DNA of 47,501 bases from Enterobacter sp. Ag1 (GTDB lineage Bacteria; Pseudomonadota; Gammaproteobacteria; Enterobacterales; Enterobacteriaceae), in contig AKXM01000017.1 in NCBI GenBank assembly GCA_000277545.1, positions 1 to 47,501 of the forward strand, written 5' to 3'. Shown here piece by piece: positions 9,095 through 19,984 of this stretch (position 1 is the stretch's first letter; the number at the start of each line of letters is the position of its first letter). Under the pieces are notes generated by a model, which worked only from the letters and a program-made list of their open reading frames with translations, was not told the DNA's origin and ran no database searches. The position numbers and the translations under genes were made by a program.

Positions 9095-9107
9095 ATTGAG
9101 TTCTGCA

Positions 9108-9497
9108 CTACTTATTGCGAGTCAGTTTTTCCAGATCGGATTCAATTTCGCTGATCTTGTTGGTCACCACGGACTCGAGGTGGCGCAAATCGTCGAGGAT
9201 CTTACGCTTAAGATCGACTTCGGTGCGGTCACGCTGGCAAAGCTGATCGAGTTCATCGATGACATAGCGCAGGTTGGGGCTGATCTCCTGCACTTCTTTG
9301 TAGCCCTGGCCTACGCCATCGGCCACCACGGTTTTGCGCTGGCGTGGGTATTTAAACTTCACGCTTTTGGCAAAAAACTCGCCCTTATCCTTCTGGAAAT
9401 AGACTTTCAGGATATCGTTGTTGGCTTCCTGCCGGAGGCTGTAACGATCGATTTCATCAGGATTGGTAATACCCAGACTTTTTAAATTATCGTACAT
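9108..9497 (-). CDS. yaeH: UPF0325 family protein YaeH
   Basis: This 129-residue soluble protein is nearly identical to E. coli YaeH (128 residues), a conserved enterobacterial protein of unknown function. It is highly charged, with [30 protein letters not shown] split across the middle as the most conserved block, and a C-terminal half (about 75-125) rich in heptad-like L/I/K/E that could form a coiled coil. No signal peptide or membrane span is visible. It is transcribed toward degP and follows the dapD terminator, so it probably has its own promoter in 9498-9570. I assign no function. Confidence 0.93.
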   Translation of the reverse strand: MYDNLKSLGITNPDEIDRYSLRQEANNDILKVYFQKDKGEFFAKSVKFKYPRQRKTVVADGVGQGYKEVQEISPNLRYVIDELDQLCQRDRTEVDLKRKILDDLRHLESVVTNKISEIESDLEKLTRNK

Positions 9498-9572
9498 AAG
9501 CGGTACCCTTCAATATCAATAACCATTAGAGAGTTAACGGAAAATTCCTTTTCCGCTAGTGCCAGATGCAAA

Positions 9573-9594
9573 AAAGGCGGGATAACCCGCCTTT
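9573..9594 (-). terminator. Terminator downstream of dapD
   Basis: On the minus strand AAAGGCGGG pairs with CCCGCCTTT around a four-base loop and continues into a T-run, just after the dapD stop. Confidence 0.88.
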
Positions 9595-9607
9595 TGGTGC
9601 AAAAAAC

Positions 9608-10432
9608 TTAGTCGATGGTACGCAGCAGTTCGTTGATGCCCACTTTACCGCGGGTTTTGGCGTCTACTTTCTTCACGATCACCGCACAGTACAGGCTGTA
9701 AGAGCCGTCTTTTGAAGGCAGGTTGCCGGAAACGACAACGGAGCCTGCTGGCACGCGGCCGTAGTGGACTTCACCGGTTTCGCGATCATAGATGCGGGTG
9801 CTTTGGCCGATGTAAACGCCCATGGAGATCACGGAACCTTCTTCAACGATCACGCCTTCAACCACTTCGGAACGCGCGCCGATGAAGCAGTTGTCTTCGA
9901 TGATGGTTGGGTTAGCCTGCAGTGGTTCCAGTACGCCACCGATGCCGACACCGCCGGACAGGTGAACGTTTTTACCGATCTGCGCGCAAGAGCCCACGGT
10001 TGCCCAGGTGTCGACCATGGTGCCTTCATCAACATAAGCACCGATATTGACGTAGGATGGCATCAGCACGGTGTTACGTGCGATGAACGCGCCCTGGCGT
10101 ACTGCCGCCGGTGGCACAACGCGGAAACCTTCTTTCTGGAAGCGCGCTTCGTCGTAGTCGGCGAATTTCATCGGGACTTTATCGAAATAGCGGCTTTCTG
10201 CACCTTCGATAACTTTGTTGTCGTTAATGCGGAAAGAAAGCAGTACCGCCTTCTTCAGCCACTGGTGAGTAACCCACTGGCCATCAATTTTTTCAGCAAC
10301 GCGCAGCGCACCGCTGTCGAGCAGGGCAATCACCTGATTTACCGCTTCGCGGGTCACGGTATCAACATTTGCCGGGGTGATCTCGGCGCGACGCTCGAAA
10401 GCGGTTTCGATTACATTTTGTAGCTGCTGCAT
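9608..10432 (-). CDS. dapD: 2,3,4,5-Tetrahydropyridine-2,6-dicarboxylate N-succinyltransferase
   Basis: DapD transfers succinyl from succinyl-CoA to tetrahydrodipicolinate in the succinylase branch of the diaminopimelate pathway, feeding both lysine and peptidoglycan. The 274 residues match E. coli. Residues about 105-230 form a left-handed beta-helix of hexapeptide repeats (for example [52 protein letters not shown]). The start at 10432 (MQQLQN) lies a suitable distance from AGGAA; the ATG at 10441 touches that sequence and is unlikely to be used. It stands downstream of glnD in the same direction, separated by 97 bases that contain a strong inverted repeat. Confidence 0.96.
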   Translation of the reverse strand: MQQLQNVIETAFERRAEITPANVDTVTREAVNQVIALLDSGALRVAEKIDGQWVTHQWLKKAVLLSFRINDNKVIEGAESRYFDKVPMKFADYDEARFQKEGFRVVPPAAVRQGAFIARNTVLMPSYVNIGAYVDEGTMVDTWATVGSCAQIGKNVHLSGGVGIGGVLEPLQANPTIIEDNCFIGARSEVVEGVIVEEGSVISMGVYIGQSTRIYDRETGEVHYGRVPAGSVVVSGNLPSKDGSYSLYCAVIVKKVDAKTRGKVGINELLRTID

Positions 10433-10473
10433 GATGAACATTTCCTGATTGTGACTTACCTTTCAACTTTTGG

Positions 10474-10496
10474 GCGACAATCAACTTGACTGTCGC
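10474..10496. repeat. Near-perfect 23-bp inverted repeat upstream of dapD
   Basis: Two 11-base arms, GCGACAATCAA and TTGACTGTCGC as read on the plus strand, are complementary except for one position that can wobble-pair in RNA, with a single central base. It sits between the glnD stop and the dapD start. It lacks a following U-run on the minus strand, so it is a poor terminator; it could be an operator or a 5'-leader hairpin. No function is assigned. Confidence 0.55.
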
Positions 10497-10529
10497 TTTC
10501 GGGCTAAAAAGGTAAAAAATAAAAGACCG

Positions 10530-13202
10530 TTATTTATCGTTTGGATTAAGGGCCGCTGTCAACCGTTGCTGCACTTCCTGCTGGAGCACATTATTAAGTG
10601 CACGCCGGTCTGCGGTGGCGATTATAAATAAATCTTCTACTCGCTCACCAATTGTCGTAATTCTCGCCCCGTAGAGCGAAATACCGAGGTCGGCGAACAC
10701 TTCACCCACCCTGGCCAAAAGACCCGGCTGATCGAGCGCAATCAGCTCAAGGAACGTACGCCGGTCGGTGTGCGTTGGCAGGAAATTGACTTCGGTATCG
10801 ACGGTAAAGTGACGCAGTTTTGCCGACTGACGGCGTGGCTGCGGTGGCTGCCAGGTCGTCTGGGTGATCGCCTGTTCGAGGCTGTGGCGAATAATATTGT
10901 GTCGGTCAATGGACAGCGGGCTGCCATCGGGCTCGAGCACGATAAAGGTGTCCATCGCCATACCGTCGCGGGTCGTGAAGATCTGCGCGTCGTGAACGCT
11001 GAGATTACGACGGTCGAGTTCGGCGCAGACGGCGGCAAACAGATAAGGCCTGTCCGGGCTCCAGATAAAGATCTCCGTGCCGCCGCGCGTTGCCTGCGGG
11101 CTCAGCAGGATCATTGGCTGACTAAGATCGTGCTTCAGCAAATGCCGGGCATGCCACGCGATCTGGTTTGGCGTATGGCGGACAAAGTAGTTTGCCCGGC
11201 AGCGCGCCCAGATGTGATGCAGCGCTTCCTCATTAATGTTGTCCATCCGCAGCAGGGCAAGCGCCTGAAGCTGGTGGTGACGAACACGTTCGCGCATATC
11301 CGGGCTGTTCTGCATCCCGCGGCGCAGCTGTTTCTCGGTGGCGAAGTACAGCTCACGCAGCAGGCTTTGCTTCCAGCTGTTCCACAGCGTTTCGTTGGTT
11401 GCGCAGATATCCGCCACCGTCAGGCAGACCAGATAGCGCAGGCGGTTTTCGGTCTGCACCTCTTCGGCAAACTGTTTAATGACTTCAGGATCCTGAATAT
11501 CACGGCGCTGAGCGGTGACGGACATCAGTAGATGCTGACGGACCAGCCACGCAACCAACTGAGTTTCGCGGGAGTTAAGGCCATGAAGCTCGGCAAATTT
11601 CAGCACGTCCTGCGCGCCCAGCACTGAATGATCGCCGCCTCGCCCTTTGGCGATATCGTGGAAGAGAGCGGCGATTAAAATCAGCTCAGGATGGGAAAGG
11701 CGCGGCCAAAGATCGACGCACAGCGGGTGCTTAGAGCGAGTTTCTTCTTTCGCGAAGCTTTCCAGCTTTTGCAGGACGCGAATGGTGTGTTCATCCACGG
11801 TGTAGGCGTGGAACAGGTCGAACTGCATCTGACCGACAATATGCGACCACTGCGGCATATAGGCCCATAGCACGCTATGGCGATGCATTGGCACCAGCGC
11901 ACGGCTTACCGCGCCAGGATGACGCAGCATCACCAGAAACAGCTCGCGCGCTTCCGGGATGTAGCAGAGCGGCTGGGTCAGGTGACGGCGGGCGTGACGA
12001 AGGTGGCGCAGCGTCGTGGAGTAAATGCCGGTGATGTCGCGGTTACGCACCATCATGTAAAACATGCGCAGTATAGCCTGCGGCTCGCGCATAAACAGGG
12101 TTTCATCCCGCAGATCGATAAGCGTGCCGCGAAGCTGGAAGTCATCATCCAGCGGGCGCGGTTTTTCGCTGGCATCGAGCGCCAGAATGGCTTCATCGAA
12201 CAGTTGCAAAAGCATCTGGTTCAATTCGCCCACGCGGCGAGTGACGCGGTAGAAGTCCTTCATCATGTGTTCGACCGGCTCGTTGCCTTCGCCGCTGTAG
12301 TGCAGGCGCTGGGCCACGCTAAGCTGGCGGTCAAACAGCAGCCGGTTGTCGTAGCGATTGACTTCCAGATGCAGGGCAAAGCGAATGCGCCACAGCAAAT
12401 GCTGGCATTCATCCAGCTCTTTACGCTCTGCTTCAGTCAGGAAACCAAAGTCCACCATTTCGCCCATGGAGGTGGCGCCGAAGTGACGGCGGGCAACCCA
12501 CTGCAGCGTGTGAATGTCACGCAGGCCGCCAGGACTGCTTTTGATGTCGGGCTCAAGGTTGTAGCTGGTGCCGTGATAGCGCTGGTGACGCTCGTTTTGC
12601 TCTTCGACTTTGGCGGCAAAGAACTTTGCCGACGGCCAGAAACCTTCGCTGAAAATGTGTTTCTGAAGCTCAAGGAACAGGGCAACGTCGCCAATTAACA
12701 AGCGAGATTCGATGAGGTTAGTGGCGACCGTCAGATCGGACAAGCCTTCCAGCAGGCACTCTTCCAGCGTTCGTACGCTGTGGCCCACTTCCAGCTTCAC
12801 GTCCCAAAGCAGGGTCAGCAACTCGCCGATACTCTGCGCCTGGGCGTCCGTTAGCCGTTTTCTACTCAGAATCAGGAGATCGATATCCGACAGCGGGTGA
12901 AGCTCGGCGCGGCCATAGCCGCCCACGGCAACCAGCGCGGCTTCGGGAACATCGGCAAAGCCGTAGGCAATCCACAGCCGCTGCAGCAGCTGATCGATAA
13001 ATTCGGTGCGGGCATCTATAAGCCGTTCAGCGGAAACGCCGCTATCGAAGGCTTTACCCAGCCATTTCTGGAAAGTGTCTAAGTGCGACTTGATGTCTGC
13101 GCAGTTAAGTTCGGCTTCCTGCCAGCTGTTTGGATAGTCCGGCTGGCCGGCGATCTCGGGTTCGGTGGTGTTGGCAAACTGCTCTGGCAAAGCTGGACTC
13201 AT
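10530..13202 (-). CDS. glnD: Bifunctional uridylyltransferase/uridylyl-removing enzyme GlnD
   Basis: GlnD is the primary glutamine sensor. It uridylylates PII proteins (GlnB, GlnK) when glutamine is low and removes UMP when it is high, so controlling glutamine synthetase and NtrC. The 890 residues match E. coli. The nucleotidyltransferase domain has [19 protein letters not shown] (about 93-111). The HD hydrolase domain has [15 protein letters not shown] (about 513-527). Two C-terminal ACT domains that bind glutamine are seen as [18 protein letters not shown] (near 710) and [17 protein letters not shown] (near 818). It lies downstream of map behind a terminator-like hairpin. Confidence 0.97.
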   Translation of the reverse strand: MSPALPEQFANTTEPEIAGQPDYPNSWQEAELNCADIKSHLDTFQKWLGKAFDSGVSAERLIDARTEFIDQLLQRLWIAYGFADVPEAALVAVGGYGRAELHPLSDIDLLILSRKRLTDAQAQSIGELLTLLWDVKLEVGHSVRTLEECLLEGLSDLTVATNLIESRLLIGDVALFLELQKHIFSEGFWPSAKFFAAKVEEQNERHQRYHGTSYNLEPDIKSSPGGLRDIHTLQWVARRHFGATSMGEMVDFGFLTEAERKELDECQHLLWRIRFALHLEVNRYDNRLLFDRQLSVAQRLHYSGEGNEPVEHMMKDFYRVTRRVGELNQMLLQLFDEAILALDASEKPRPLDDDFQLRGTLIDLRDETLFMREPQAILRMFYMMVRNRDITGIYSTTLRHLRHARRHLTQPLCYIPEARELFLVMLRHPGAVSRALVPMHRHSVLWAYMPQWSHIVGQMQFDLFHAYTVDEHTIRVLQKLESFAKEETRSKHPLCVDLWPRLSHPELILIAALFHDIAKGRGGDHSVLGAQDVLKFAELHGLNSRETQLVAWLVRQHLLMSVTAQRRDIQDPEVIKQFAEEVQTENRLRYLVCLTVADICATNETLWNSWKQSLLRELYFATEKQLRRGMQNSPDMRERVRHHQLQALALLRMDNINEEALHHIWARCRANYFVRHTPNQIAWHARHLLKHDLSQPMILLSPQATRGGTEIFIWSPDRPYLFAAVCAELDRRNLSVHDAQIFTTRDGMAMDTFIVLEPDGSPLSIDRHNIIRHSLEQAITQTTWQPPQPRRQSAKLRHFTVDTEVNFLPTHTDRRTFLELIALDQPGLLARVGEVFADLGISLYGARITTIGERVEDLFIIATADRRALNNVLQQEVQQRLTAALNPNDK

Positions 13203-13221
13203 TGTGCGCTACCCATAAAAA

Positions 13222-13242
13222 AAGCCGGCTCAGGGCCGGCTT
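13222..13242 (-). terminator. Terminator or attenuator between map and glnD
   Basis: On the minus strand AAGCCGGC pairs with GCCGGCTT around a five-base loop and runs into a T-tract. It lies after the map stop and only about 20 bases before the glnD start. Confidence 0.8.
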
Positions 13243-13266
13243 AGATTGCTGACTGACGTCAGGGCA

Positions 13267-14061
13267 TCATTCGTTATGCGAAATCACTGCCGGGATGGTG
13301 TCATCTTTACGCAGGGTCATAATCTCGCAGCCGTTCTCCGTCACCACAATAGTATGCTCGTATTGAGCAGACAAGTTGCGATCTTTGGTTTTCACCGTCC
13401 AGCCGTCTTTCATAGTGCGAATGCGGTAATCACCGGCGTTAACCATCGGTTCAATAGTGAAGGTCATGCCCGGCTGAAGCACTACGCCGCCGTCATCTGC
13501 GTCATAGTGAAGTACCTGAGGTTCCTCATGGAATACGCGACCAATGCCGTGGCCACAGTACTCACGTACGACGGAGAAACCTTCTGCTTCAACAAACTTC
13601 TGGATTGCCGCGCCGAGCGTGCGCAGGCGGATGCCCGGTTTCACCATGCGCAGCGCGAGATACAGGCTTTCCTGGGTGATGCGGCACAGGCGTTCGCCGA
13701 GAATCGTCGGCTTGCCCACGATGAACATCTTAGAGGTGTCGCCGTGGTATTCGTCTTTGATAACGGTCACGTCAATATTGACGATATCACCGTCTTTCAG
13801 CACTTTTTCATCATCTGGAATGCCGTGGCAAACCACTTCGTTGATAGAGATACAGACGGATTTTGGGAAGCCGTGATAGCCCAGACAAGCGGAAATAGCC
13901 TGCTGTTCATTCACGATGTAATCATTACAGATGCGATCCAGCTCGCCGGTGGTAATGCCCGGTTTAACGTGGGATTCGATCATTTCCAGCACTTCGGCAG
14001 CCAGGCGGCCAGCGACGCGCATTTTTTCGATTTCTTCAGGTGTCTTAATTGAGATAGCCAT
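13267..14061 (-). CDS. map: Methionine aminopeptidase type I
   Basis: Map removes the initiator methionine from nascent proteins whose second residue is small; it is essential. The 264 residues match E. coli. Metal ligands of the pita-bread fold are in the conserved segments NIDVTVIKDEYHGDTSKMF (two aspartates), EYCGHGIGRVFHEEP (histidine) and FTIEPMVN and the C-terminal QYEHTIVVTENG (glutamates). It begins MAISIKTPEEIEKMR at 14061. It is divergent from rpsB, an arrangement shared with E. coli, and is transcribed toward glnD. Confidence 0.97.
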   Translation of the reverse strand: MAISIKTPEEIEKMRVAGRLAAEVLEMIESHVKPGITTGELDRICNDYIVNEQQAISACLGYHGFPKSVCISINEVVCHGIPDDEKVLKDGDIVNIDVTVIKDEYHGDTSKMFIVGKPTILGERLCRITQESLYLALRMVKPGIRLRTLGAAIQKFVEAEGFSVVREYCGHGIGRVFHEEPQVLHYDADDGGVVLQPGMTFTIEPMVNAGDYRIRTMKDGWTVKTKDRNLSAQYEHTIVVTENGCEIMTLRKDDTIPAVISHNE

Positions 14062-14184
14062 ATCAGATCCGCAGATGTCGATAACGTCGACATGAAATGA
14101 GCAGGGAAGTTGCTGTAATGGTATCAGGGGGGGCGTCTCCCTGCAAAATTGAGAATCATCAAGTGCGTATCACGGCAACAACTA

Positions 14185-14214
14185 TTGGAGTCTGGGCGCC
14201 ATTTATGGTATAAA
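14185..14214 (+). promoter_or_regulatory. rpsB-tsf promoter
   Basis: TTGGAG (14185-14190) and TATAAA (14209-14214) with an 18-bp spacer precede a GC-rich discriminator (GCGCGCC), typical of stringently controlled ribosomal-protein promoters. Transcription would start near 14221. Confidence 0.6.
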
Positions 14215-14221
14215 GCGCGCC

Positions 14222-15101
<880 letters not shown>

Positions 15102-15153
15102 TAAGGCACGCTCGCTAGAGCCCTTATTTAACCAGGTAGTATCTAGTTTGGTT

Positions 15154-15180
15154 AGGGGCCTTTTTATGGCCCCTTTTTCA
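15154..15180 (+). terminator. Attenuator between rpsB and tsf
   Basis: AGGGGCC and GGCCCCT (15154-15174) enclose a T-rich loop and are followed by TTTT. E. coli has a partial terminator here that lets some transcripts continue into tsf. Confidence 0.75.
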
Positions 15181-15236
15181 CTTTTAAGCCCGTCTGGCCA
15201 ATGCGCCGGGCAGGCAACATCTCCGAGGATTTTAGA

Positions 15237-16088
15237 ATGGCTGAAATTACCGCATCCCTGGTAAAAGAGCTGCGTGAGCGTACTGGCGCTGGCATGATGG
15301 ATTGTAAAAAAGCGCTGACCGAAGCCAACGGCGACATCGAGCTGGCAATCGAGAACATGCGTAAATCCGGTGCGATCAAAGCGGCTAAAAAAGCAGGCAA
15401 CGTTGCTGCTGACGGCGTGATCATCACTAAGATCGACGGCAACTACGGCGTGATTCTGGAAGTTAACTGCCAGACTGACTTCGTTGCTAAAGACGGCGGT
15501 TTCCAGGCATTTGCTAACAAAGTTTTGGATGCAGCAGTCGCGGGTAAAATCACCGACGTTGAAGTTCTGAAAGCGCAGTTTGAAGAAGAGCGCGTTGCAC
15601 TGGTTGCTAAAATCGGTGAGAACATCAACATCCGTCGCGTTTCTTCCCTGGAAGGCGAAGTTCTGGGTTCTTACCAGCACGGCGCACGTATCGGTGTTCT
15701 GGTTGCCGCTAAAGGTGCTGATGAAGAGCTGGTTAAACAGCTGGCCATGCACATCGCTGCAAGCAAGCCTGAGTTCGTTAAGCCTGAAGACGTTTCTGCA
15801 GAAGTTGTAGAGAAAGAGTACCAGGTTCAGCTGGACATCGCGATGCAGTCCGGTAAACCAAAAGAAATCGCAGAGAAAATGGTTGAAGGCCGCATGAAGA
15901 AATTCACCGGTGAAGTTTCTCTGACTGGTCAGCCGTTCGTCATGGACCCAAGCAAAACTGTTGCTCAGCTGCTGAAAGAGCACAATGCTGACGTAACTAA
16001 CTTCATCCGCTTCGAAGTGGGTGAAGGTATCGAGAAAGTTGAGACTGACTTTGCAGCAGAAGTTGCTGCCATGTCCAAGCAGTCTTAA
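15237..16088 (+). CDS. tsf: Elongation factor Ts
   Basis: EF-Ts is the guanine-nucleotide exchange factor that reloads EF-Tu with GTP during translation. The start at 15237 follows a GAGG and gives 283 residues as in E. coli; the frame stays open upstream to 15201 but without family support. The N-terminal UBA-like domain ([20 protein letters not shown], about 8-27) and the core motif [10 protein letters not shown] (about 77-86, with the phenylalanine that intrudes into EF-Tu) are intact. It is co-transcribed in part with rpsB and followed by a strong terminator. Confidence 0.98.
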   Translation: MAEITASLVKELRERTGAGMMDCKKALTEANGDIELAIENMRKSGAIKAAKKAGNVAADGVIITKIDGNYGVILEVNCQTDFVAKDGGFQAFANKVLDAAVAGKITDVEVLKAQFEEERVALVAKIGENINIRRVSSLEGEVLGSYQHGARIGVLVAAKGADEELVKQLAMHIAASKPEFVKPEDVSAEVVEKEYQVQLDIAMQSGKPKEIAEKMVEGRMKKFTGEVSLTGQPFVMDPSKTVAQLLKEHNADVTNFIRFEVGEGIEKVETDFAAEVAAMSKQS

Positions 16089-16097
16089 TGGTTTAAA

Positions 16098-16124
16098 AGG
16101 AACCGCCAACCGGCGGTTCCTTTT
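16098..16124 (+). terminator. Terminator after tsf
   Basis: GGAACCGCC (16099-16107) pairs with GGCGGTTCC (16112-16120) around a four-base loop, followed by TTTTT. Confidence 0.92.
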
Positions 16125-16235
16125 TATCCAGCCTTACAATTTCAGAGCGCTCCGTTAGGCGAGCGGGCTGAAATGCGACAGAATGTCGCCAGAATTAACC
16201 ATCCCCCATTCGTTGACTGTTCTCAGGAAAGAAAC

Positions 16236-16961
16236 ATGGCTACCAATGCAAAACCCGTCTACAAACGTATTCTGCTCAAACTGAGCGGCGAAGCTCTGCA
16301 AGGCACAGAAGGCTTTGGTATTGACGCGAGTATTCTGGACCGTATGGCTCAGGAAATTAAAGAGCTGGTGGAACTTGGCATTCAGGTCGGGGTGGTAATC
16401 GGCGGTGGCAATTTATTCCGTGGTGCGGGCTTGGCTAAAGCCGGCATGAACCGCGTCGTGGGCGACCACATGGGCATGCTGGCGACCGTAATGAATGGCC
16501 TGGCGATGCGCGATGCGCTCCACCGCGCCTATGTGAACGCCCGCCTGATGTCCGCTATTCCATTGAATGGCGTTTGTGATAACTACAGCTGGGCTGAAGC
16601 GATCAGCCTGCTGCGCGCTAACCGCGTAGTTATCCTGTCTGCCGGTACCGGTAATCCGTTCTTTACCACTGACTCTGCGGCCTGCCTGCGTGGAATCGAA
16701 ATCGAAGCAGACGTGGTACTGAAAGCCACTAAAGTGGATGGCGTGTTTACTGCCGATCCGGCAAAAGATCCTGCTGCAACCATGTACGATCAGCTGACCT
16801 ACAGTGAAGTGCTGGATAAAGAGCTGAAAGTGATGGATCTTGCCGCGTTCACCCTTGCTCGTGACCACAAATTACCGATCCGCGTGTTCAACATGAACAA
16901 GCCGGGTGCGCTGCGTCGTGTGGTAATGGGTGAGAAAGAAGGCACTTTAATTACTGAATAA
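16236..16961 (+). CDS. pyrH: Uridylate kinase
   Basis: PyrH phosphorylates UMP to UDP using ATP. It is essential, allosterically activated by GTP and inhibited by UTP, and in E. coli also takes part in pyrimidine control of carAB. It belongs to the amino-acid-kinase fold: [11 protein letters not shown] (about 11-21), [11 protein letters not shown] (about 54-64) and [15 protein letters not shown] (about 138-152) form the nucleotide sites. The start at 16236 (MATNAKP) follows AGGAAAG and gives 241 residues as in E. coli; upstream in-frame codons from 16173 have no support. It stands between the tsf terminator and frr. Confidence 0.97.
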   Translation: MATNAKPVYKRILLKLSGEALQGTEGFGIDASILDRMAQEIKELVELGIQVGVVIGGGNLFRGAGLAKAGMNRVVGDHMGMLATVMNGLAMRDALHRAYVNARLMSAIPLNGVCDNYSWAEAISLLRANRVVILSAGTGNPFFTTDSAACLRGIEIEADVVLKATKVDGVFTADPAKDPAATMYDQLTYSEVLDKELKVMDLAAFTLARDHKLPIRVFNMNKPGALRRVVMGEKEGTLITE

Positions 16962-16999
16962 TTTCAGTTGCCCGGTAATCAGGGTAATATTTGGCTTTA

Positions 17000-17029
17000 T
17001 CTACAGCCAGGAATAAACAGGGCTATACT
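17000..17029 (+). promoter_or_regulatory. Candidate frr promoter
   Basis: TCTACA (17000-17005), an 18-bp spacer and TATACT (17024-17029) lie about 70 bases before frr, followed by a GC-rich stretch. Confidence 0.45.
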
Positions 17030-17099
17030 TAGCCTGCGGCGTTGCAGCTGCAGAGAATAAGCGTGGTCTGCCTTAAACCAGTTTTCAAGGATTCGTAAC

Positions 17100-17657
17100 G
17101 TGATTAGCGATATCAGAAAAGATGCTGAAGTGCGTATGGATAAATGCGTCGAAGCGTTTAAAAACCAAATCAGCAAAATCCGTACCGGCCGCGCTTCTCC
17201 AAGCCTGCTGGACGGTATCGTCGTAGAATACTACGGCACACCAACGCCGCTGCGCCAGCTGGCCAGCGTCACCGTTGAAGATACCCGTACTCTGAAGATC
17301 AACGTCTTCGATCGTTCTATGGGCCCGGCGGTAGAGAAAGCGATCATGGCCTCTGACCTTGGTCTGAACCCAAGCTCTGCGGGCACCGATATCCGTGTTC
17401 CACTGCCTCCGCTGACCGAAGAGCGTCGTAAAGACCTGATCAAAGTGGTACGTGGCGAAGCCGAAGGCGCACGCGTGGCTGTTCGTAACGTTCGCCGCGA
17501 CGCTAACGATAAAGTTAAAGCGCTGTTGAAAGACAAAGAGATCAGTGAAGATGACGATCGCCGTTCTCAGGACGACGTGCAGAAGCTGACTGATGCTGCT
17601 ATCAAGAAAGTGGATGCGGCTCTGTCTGAAAAAGAAACTGAGCTGATGCAGTTCTAA
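17100..17657 (+). CDS. frr: Ribosome recycling factor
   Basis: RRF splits post-termination ribosomes together with EF-G and is essential. The 185 residues equal E. coli RRF. It has the tRNA-like shape: a three-helix bundle (about 1-30 and 105-185, with [15 protein letters not shown] and [20 protein letters not shown]) and a small beta domain ([19 protein letters not shown] region). Translation starts with GTG at 17100, with AAGGA upstream, as in E. coli. A GC-rich terminator follows. Confidence 0.97.
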   Translation: MISDIRKDAEVRMDKCVEAFKNQISKIRTGRASPSLLDGIVVEYYGTPTPLRQLASVTVEDTRTLKINVFDRSMGPAVEKAIMASDLGLNPSSAGTDIRVPLPPLTEERRKDLIKVVRGEAEGARVAVRNVRRDANDKVKALLKDKEISEDDDRRSQDDVQKLTDAAIKKVDAALSEKETELMQF

Positions 17658-17679
17658 TCCACAATTTCTGTGGAAAATT

Positions 17680-17730
17680 CGCCGCCCAGTAAGCCCTCGC
17701 GCACCGCGAAGCGTTTACGGGCGGCGTTTT
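17680..17730 (+). terminator. Terminator after frr
   Basis: CGCCGCCC (17680-17687) and GGGCGGCG (17719-17726) form the base of a long hairpin, with GTAA/TTAC pairing inside, followed by TTTT. Confidence 0.8.
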
Positions 17731-17827
17731 GCTTTATAAAAACGTCAAGTAAAGGCGTAGACAATGGGCGTCCCGCGCCGCAAACTATTGCGCCATTAAT
17801 CCTTCATTTTACGACCCCGAGTACCTC

Positions 17828-19027
17828 ATGAAGCAGCTCACTATTCTTGGTTCCACCGGCTCTATTGGCGTCAGCACGCTTAGCGTCGTTCGTCATAATC
17901 CTGAAAAATTTGCCGTTACGGCTCTGGTTGCGGGCACTAATGTCGGGAAAATGGTGGAGCAGTGCCTGGCGTTCTCGCCGAAGTATGCGGTCATGGCCAG
18001 TGAGTCTGCGGCGGCGGAAGTCCGTCGTACCCTGAAAGAGCAGGGGAGTAAAACTGAAGTCTTGGCCGGTGAGCAGGCCGCTTGCGAAGTGGCTACGCTT
18101 GACGAAGTGGATCAGGTGATGGCTGCTATTGTGGGCGTGGCAGGGCTGTCTTCAACGCTTGCCGCTATCTCCGCCGGTAAGCAGGTTCTGCTGGCGAACA
18201 AAGAGTCGCTGATTACCTGCGGACGTTTGTTTATGGAAGCGGTTGCTCGTAGCAAAGCGCAGTTGTTGCCTATCGATAGCGAACATAACGCCATTTTTCA
18301 GAGTATGCCGGAAACAATCCAGCGTAACCTGGGATACGCTAGCCTCGAAGATAATGGCGTGTCGTCTATTATCCTCACCGGATCGGGTGGCCCGTTCCGG
18401 GAAACGGCTTATGCAGACCTGGCGGCGATGACGCCGGATCAGGCATGCAGCCACCCGAACTGGTCGATGGGGCGTAAGATTTCCGTCGACTCTGCCACTA
18501 TGATGAACAAAGGTCTCGAATACATTGAAGCTCGCTGGTTGTTCAACGCTTCAGCTGCACAAATGGAAGTGCTGATTCACCCTCAGTCTGTCATTCATTC
18601 TATGGTTCGTTACCGCGATGGCAGCGTGCTGGCTCAGCTTGGTGAGCCCGACATGCGTACGCCTATTGCCCATGCGATGGCTTACCCCGCGCGCGTAGAA
18701 TCTGGTGTTACACCACTCGATTTCTGCAAAATCGGTTCGCTGACTTTCATGGAACCTGATTTTGAGCGCTATCCATGCCTTAAGTTAGCCATTGATGCCA
18801 GCGCGCAGGGGCAGGCGGCGACAACCGCGCTAAATGCGGCAAACGAAGTGGTTGTTGAGGCGTTCCTGAATCAGCAGGTCAGATTTACCGATATCGCCGT
18901 GCTGAACCGCAGCGTGCTGGATCAAATGAATTTAACTGATCCACAAAGTGTGGATGAAGTGCTTAGTGTGGACGCTGTTGCTCGTGAAATCGCCAGGAAA
19001 CAAGTGATGCACCTCTCAAGCCGGTGA
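17828..19027 (+). CDS. dxr: 1-Deoxy-D-xylulose 5-phosphate reductoisomerase
   Basis: Dxr (IspC) makes 2-C-methyl-D-erythritol 4-phosphate, the committed step of the MEP isoprenoid pathway, with NADPH and a divalent metal; it is the fosmidomycin target. The 399 residues compare with 398 in E. coli. NADPH-binding motif LGSTGSIG (about 6-13), LLANKESLI (about 123-131), the metal-ligand region [13 protein letters not shown] (about 147-159) and the catalytic-loop and ligand segment [23 protein letters not shown] (split across about 210-232) are all intact. It is transcribed toward uppS, which uses its product pool; a terminator hairpin lies between. Confidence 0.97.
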   Translation: MKQLTILGSTGSIGVSTLSVVRHNPEKFAVTALVAGTNVGKMVEQCLAFSPKYAVMASESAAAEVRRTLKEQGSKTEVLAGEQAACEVATLDEVDQVMAAIVGVAGLSSTLAAISAGKQVLLANKESLITCGRLFMEAVARSKAQLLPIDSEHNAIFQSMPETIQRNLGYASLEDNGVSSIILTGSGGPFRETAYADLAAMTPDQACSHPNWSMGRKISVDSATMMNKGLEYIEARWLFNASAAQMEVLIHPQSVIHSMVRYRDGSVLAQLGEPDMRTPIAHAMAYPARVESGVTPLDFCKIGSLTFMEPDFERYPCLKLAIDASAQGQAATTALNAANEVVVEAFLNQQVRFTDIAVLNRSVLDQMNLTDPQSVDEVLSVDAVAREIARKQVMHLSSR

Positions 19028-19124
19028 TAATTCATCCGGCTGAAGTACCGCCATTTGTTCGCTTTGTGCTTCAGTGATATAGTCTGCGCCACTTAATCGC
19101 CAGATGTGACTGAGCGTTGAGTGG

Positions 19125-19152
19125 AAAGCCGTGTCACAACACGGCTTTTTTA
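19125..19152 (+). terminator. Terminator between dxr and uppS
   Basis: AAAGCCGTG (19125-19133) and CACGGCTTT (19140-19148) form a stem followed by a T-run. It lies about 60 bases before the uppS start, so uppS must have a promoter below it or depend on readthrough. Confidence 0.85.
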
Positions 19153-19213
19153 TGCACCAGGCTTCAATATTCCTGAGTACCGCTTAATTTTTTTCAGGGA
19201 ATCATTACGCGTT

Positions 19214-19966
19214 ATGTTGTCTGCTAATCAACAATTAAGCGAATCCTTAACTACGCATGGCGCCCGCCATGTTGCCATCATCATGGATGGCAACGGCCGA
19301 TGGGCTAAGCGTCAGGGTAAAATGAGGGTTTTCGGTCATAAAGCTGGCGCGAAATCGGTACGCCGCGCTGTGACTTTTGCAGCGAATAACGGTATCGATG
19401 CGCTGACGCTTTACGCTTTTAGCAGCGAGAACTGGAACCGCCCCGCTCAGGAAGTGACCGCGTTGATGGAGCTGTTCGTCTGGGCATTAGACAGTGAGGT
19501 GAAAAGCCTGCACCGTCATAATGTTCGCTTGCGTATTATCGGCGATACCAGCCGATTTAATCTCCGCCTGCAGGAAAGAATCAAAAAAGCTGAAGCATTA
19601 ACCAGTGAGAACACTGGGCTGACGCTCAATATCGCTGCGAATTATGGCGGGCGTTGGGATATCATTCAGGGAGTGCGACAGCTTGCGTCGCAGGTGCAGG
19701 AAGGCTTATTGCGCCCGGATCAGATAGATGAAGAACTGCTCGGTCAGCAGATCTGCATGCATGAACTGGCTCCCGTAGATTTAGTAATTAGGACAGGAGG
19801 AGAGCATCGCATCAGTAACTTCCTCATCTGGCAAATTGCCTATGCGGAACTTTATTTTACCGATGTTCTTTGGCCTGATTTCGATGAACAAGACTTTGAA
19901 GGTGCGCTAAATGCTTTTGCAAACCGAGAGCGTCGTTTTGGTGGCACAGCACCTGGTGGTGAATAA
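19214..19966 (+). CDS. uppS: Undecaprenyl pyrophosphate synthase (cis-prenyltransferase)
   Basis: UppS (IspU) adds eight isopentenyl units to farnesyl diphosphate, making the C55 lipid carrier for peptidoglycan, O-antigen and other glycans. The start at 19214 (MLSANQQLSES) gives 250 residues, against 253 in E. coli; the frame is open upstream to 19121 but that part covers the terminator. Signatures are HVAIIMDGNGRWAKRQG (catalytic Asp and P-loop-like), TLYAFSSENWNRP, and the C-terminal DLVIRTGGEHRISNFLIW. The AGGGA upstream is rather distant (about 12 bases), as in its relatives. cdsA follows after 18 bases. Confidence 0.95.
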   Translation: MLSANQQLSESLTTHGARHVAIIMDGNGRWAKRQGKMRVFGHKAGAKSVRRAVTFAANNGIDALTLYAFSSENWNRPAQEVTALMELFVWALDSEVKSLHRHNVRLRIIGDTSRFNLRLQERIKKAEALTSENTGLTLNIAANYGGRWDIIQGVRQLASQVQEGLLRPDQIDEELLGQQICMHELAPVDLVIRTGGEHRISNFLIWQIAYAELYFTDVLWPDFDEQDFEGALNAFANRERRFGGTAPGGE

Positions 19967-19984
19967 GCCTGTTGGGGGTCACTT

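Noticed and set aside
10433-10529. Lysine riboswitch upstream of dapD
   Set aside because: The 97-base gap is too short for a lysine riboswitch and shows none of its conserved core; only a simple inverted repeat is seen.
11877-12698. A 273-codon open frame on the plus strand in glnD
   Set aside because: It is antisense to the strongly conserved glnD coding sequence and has no start signals.
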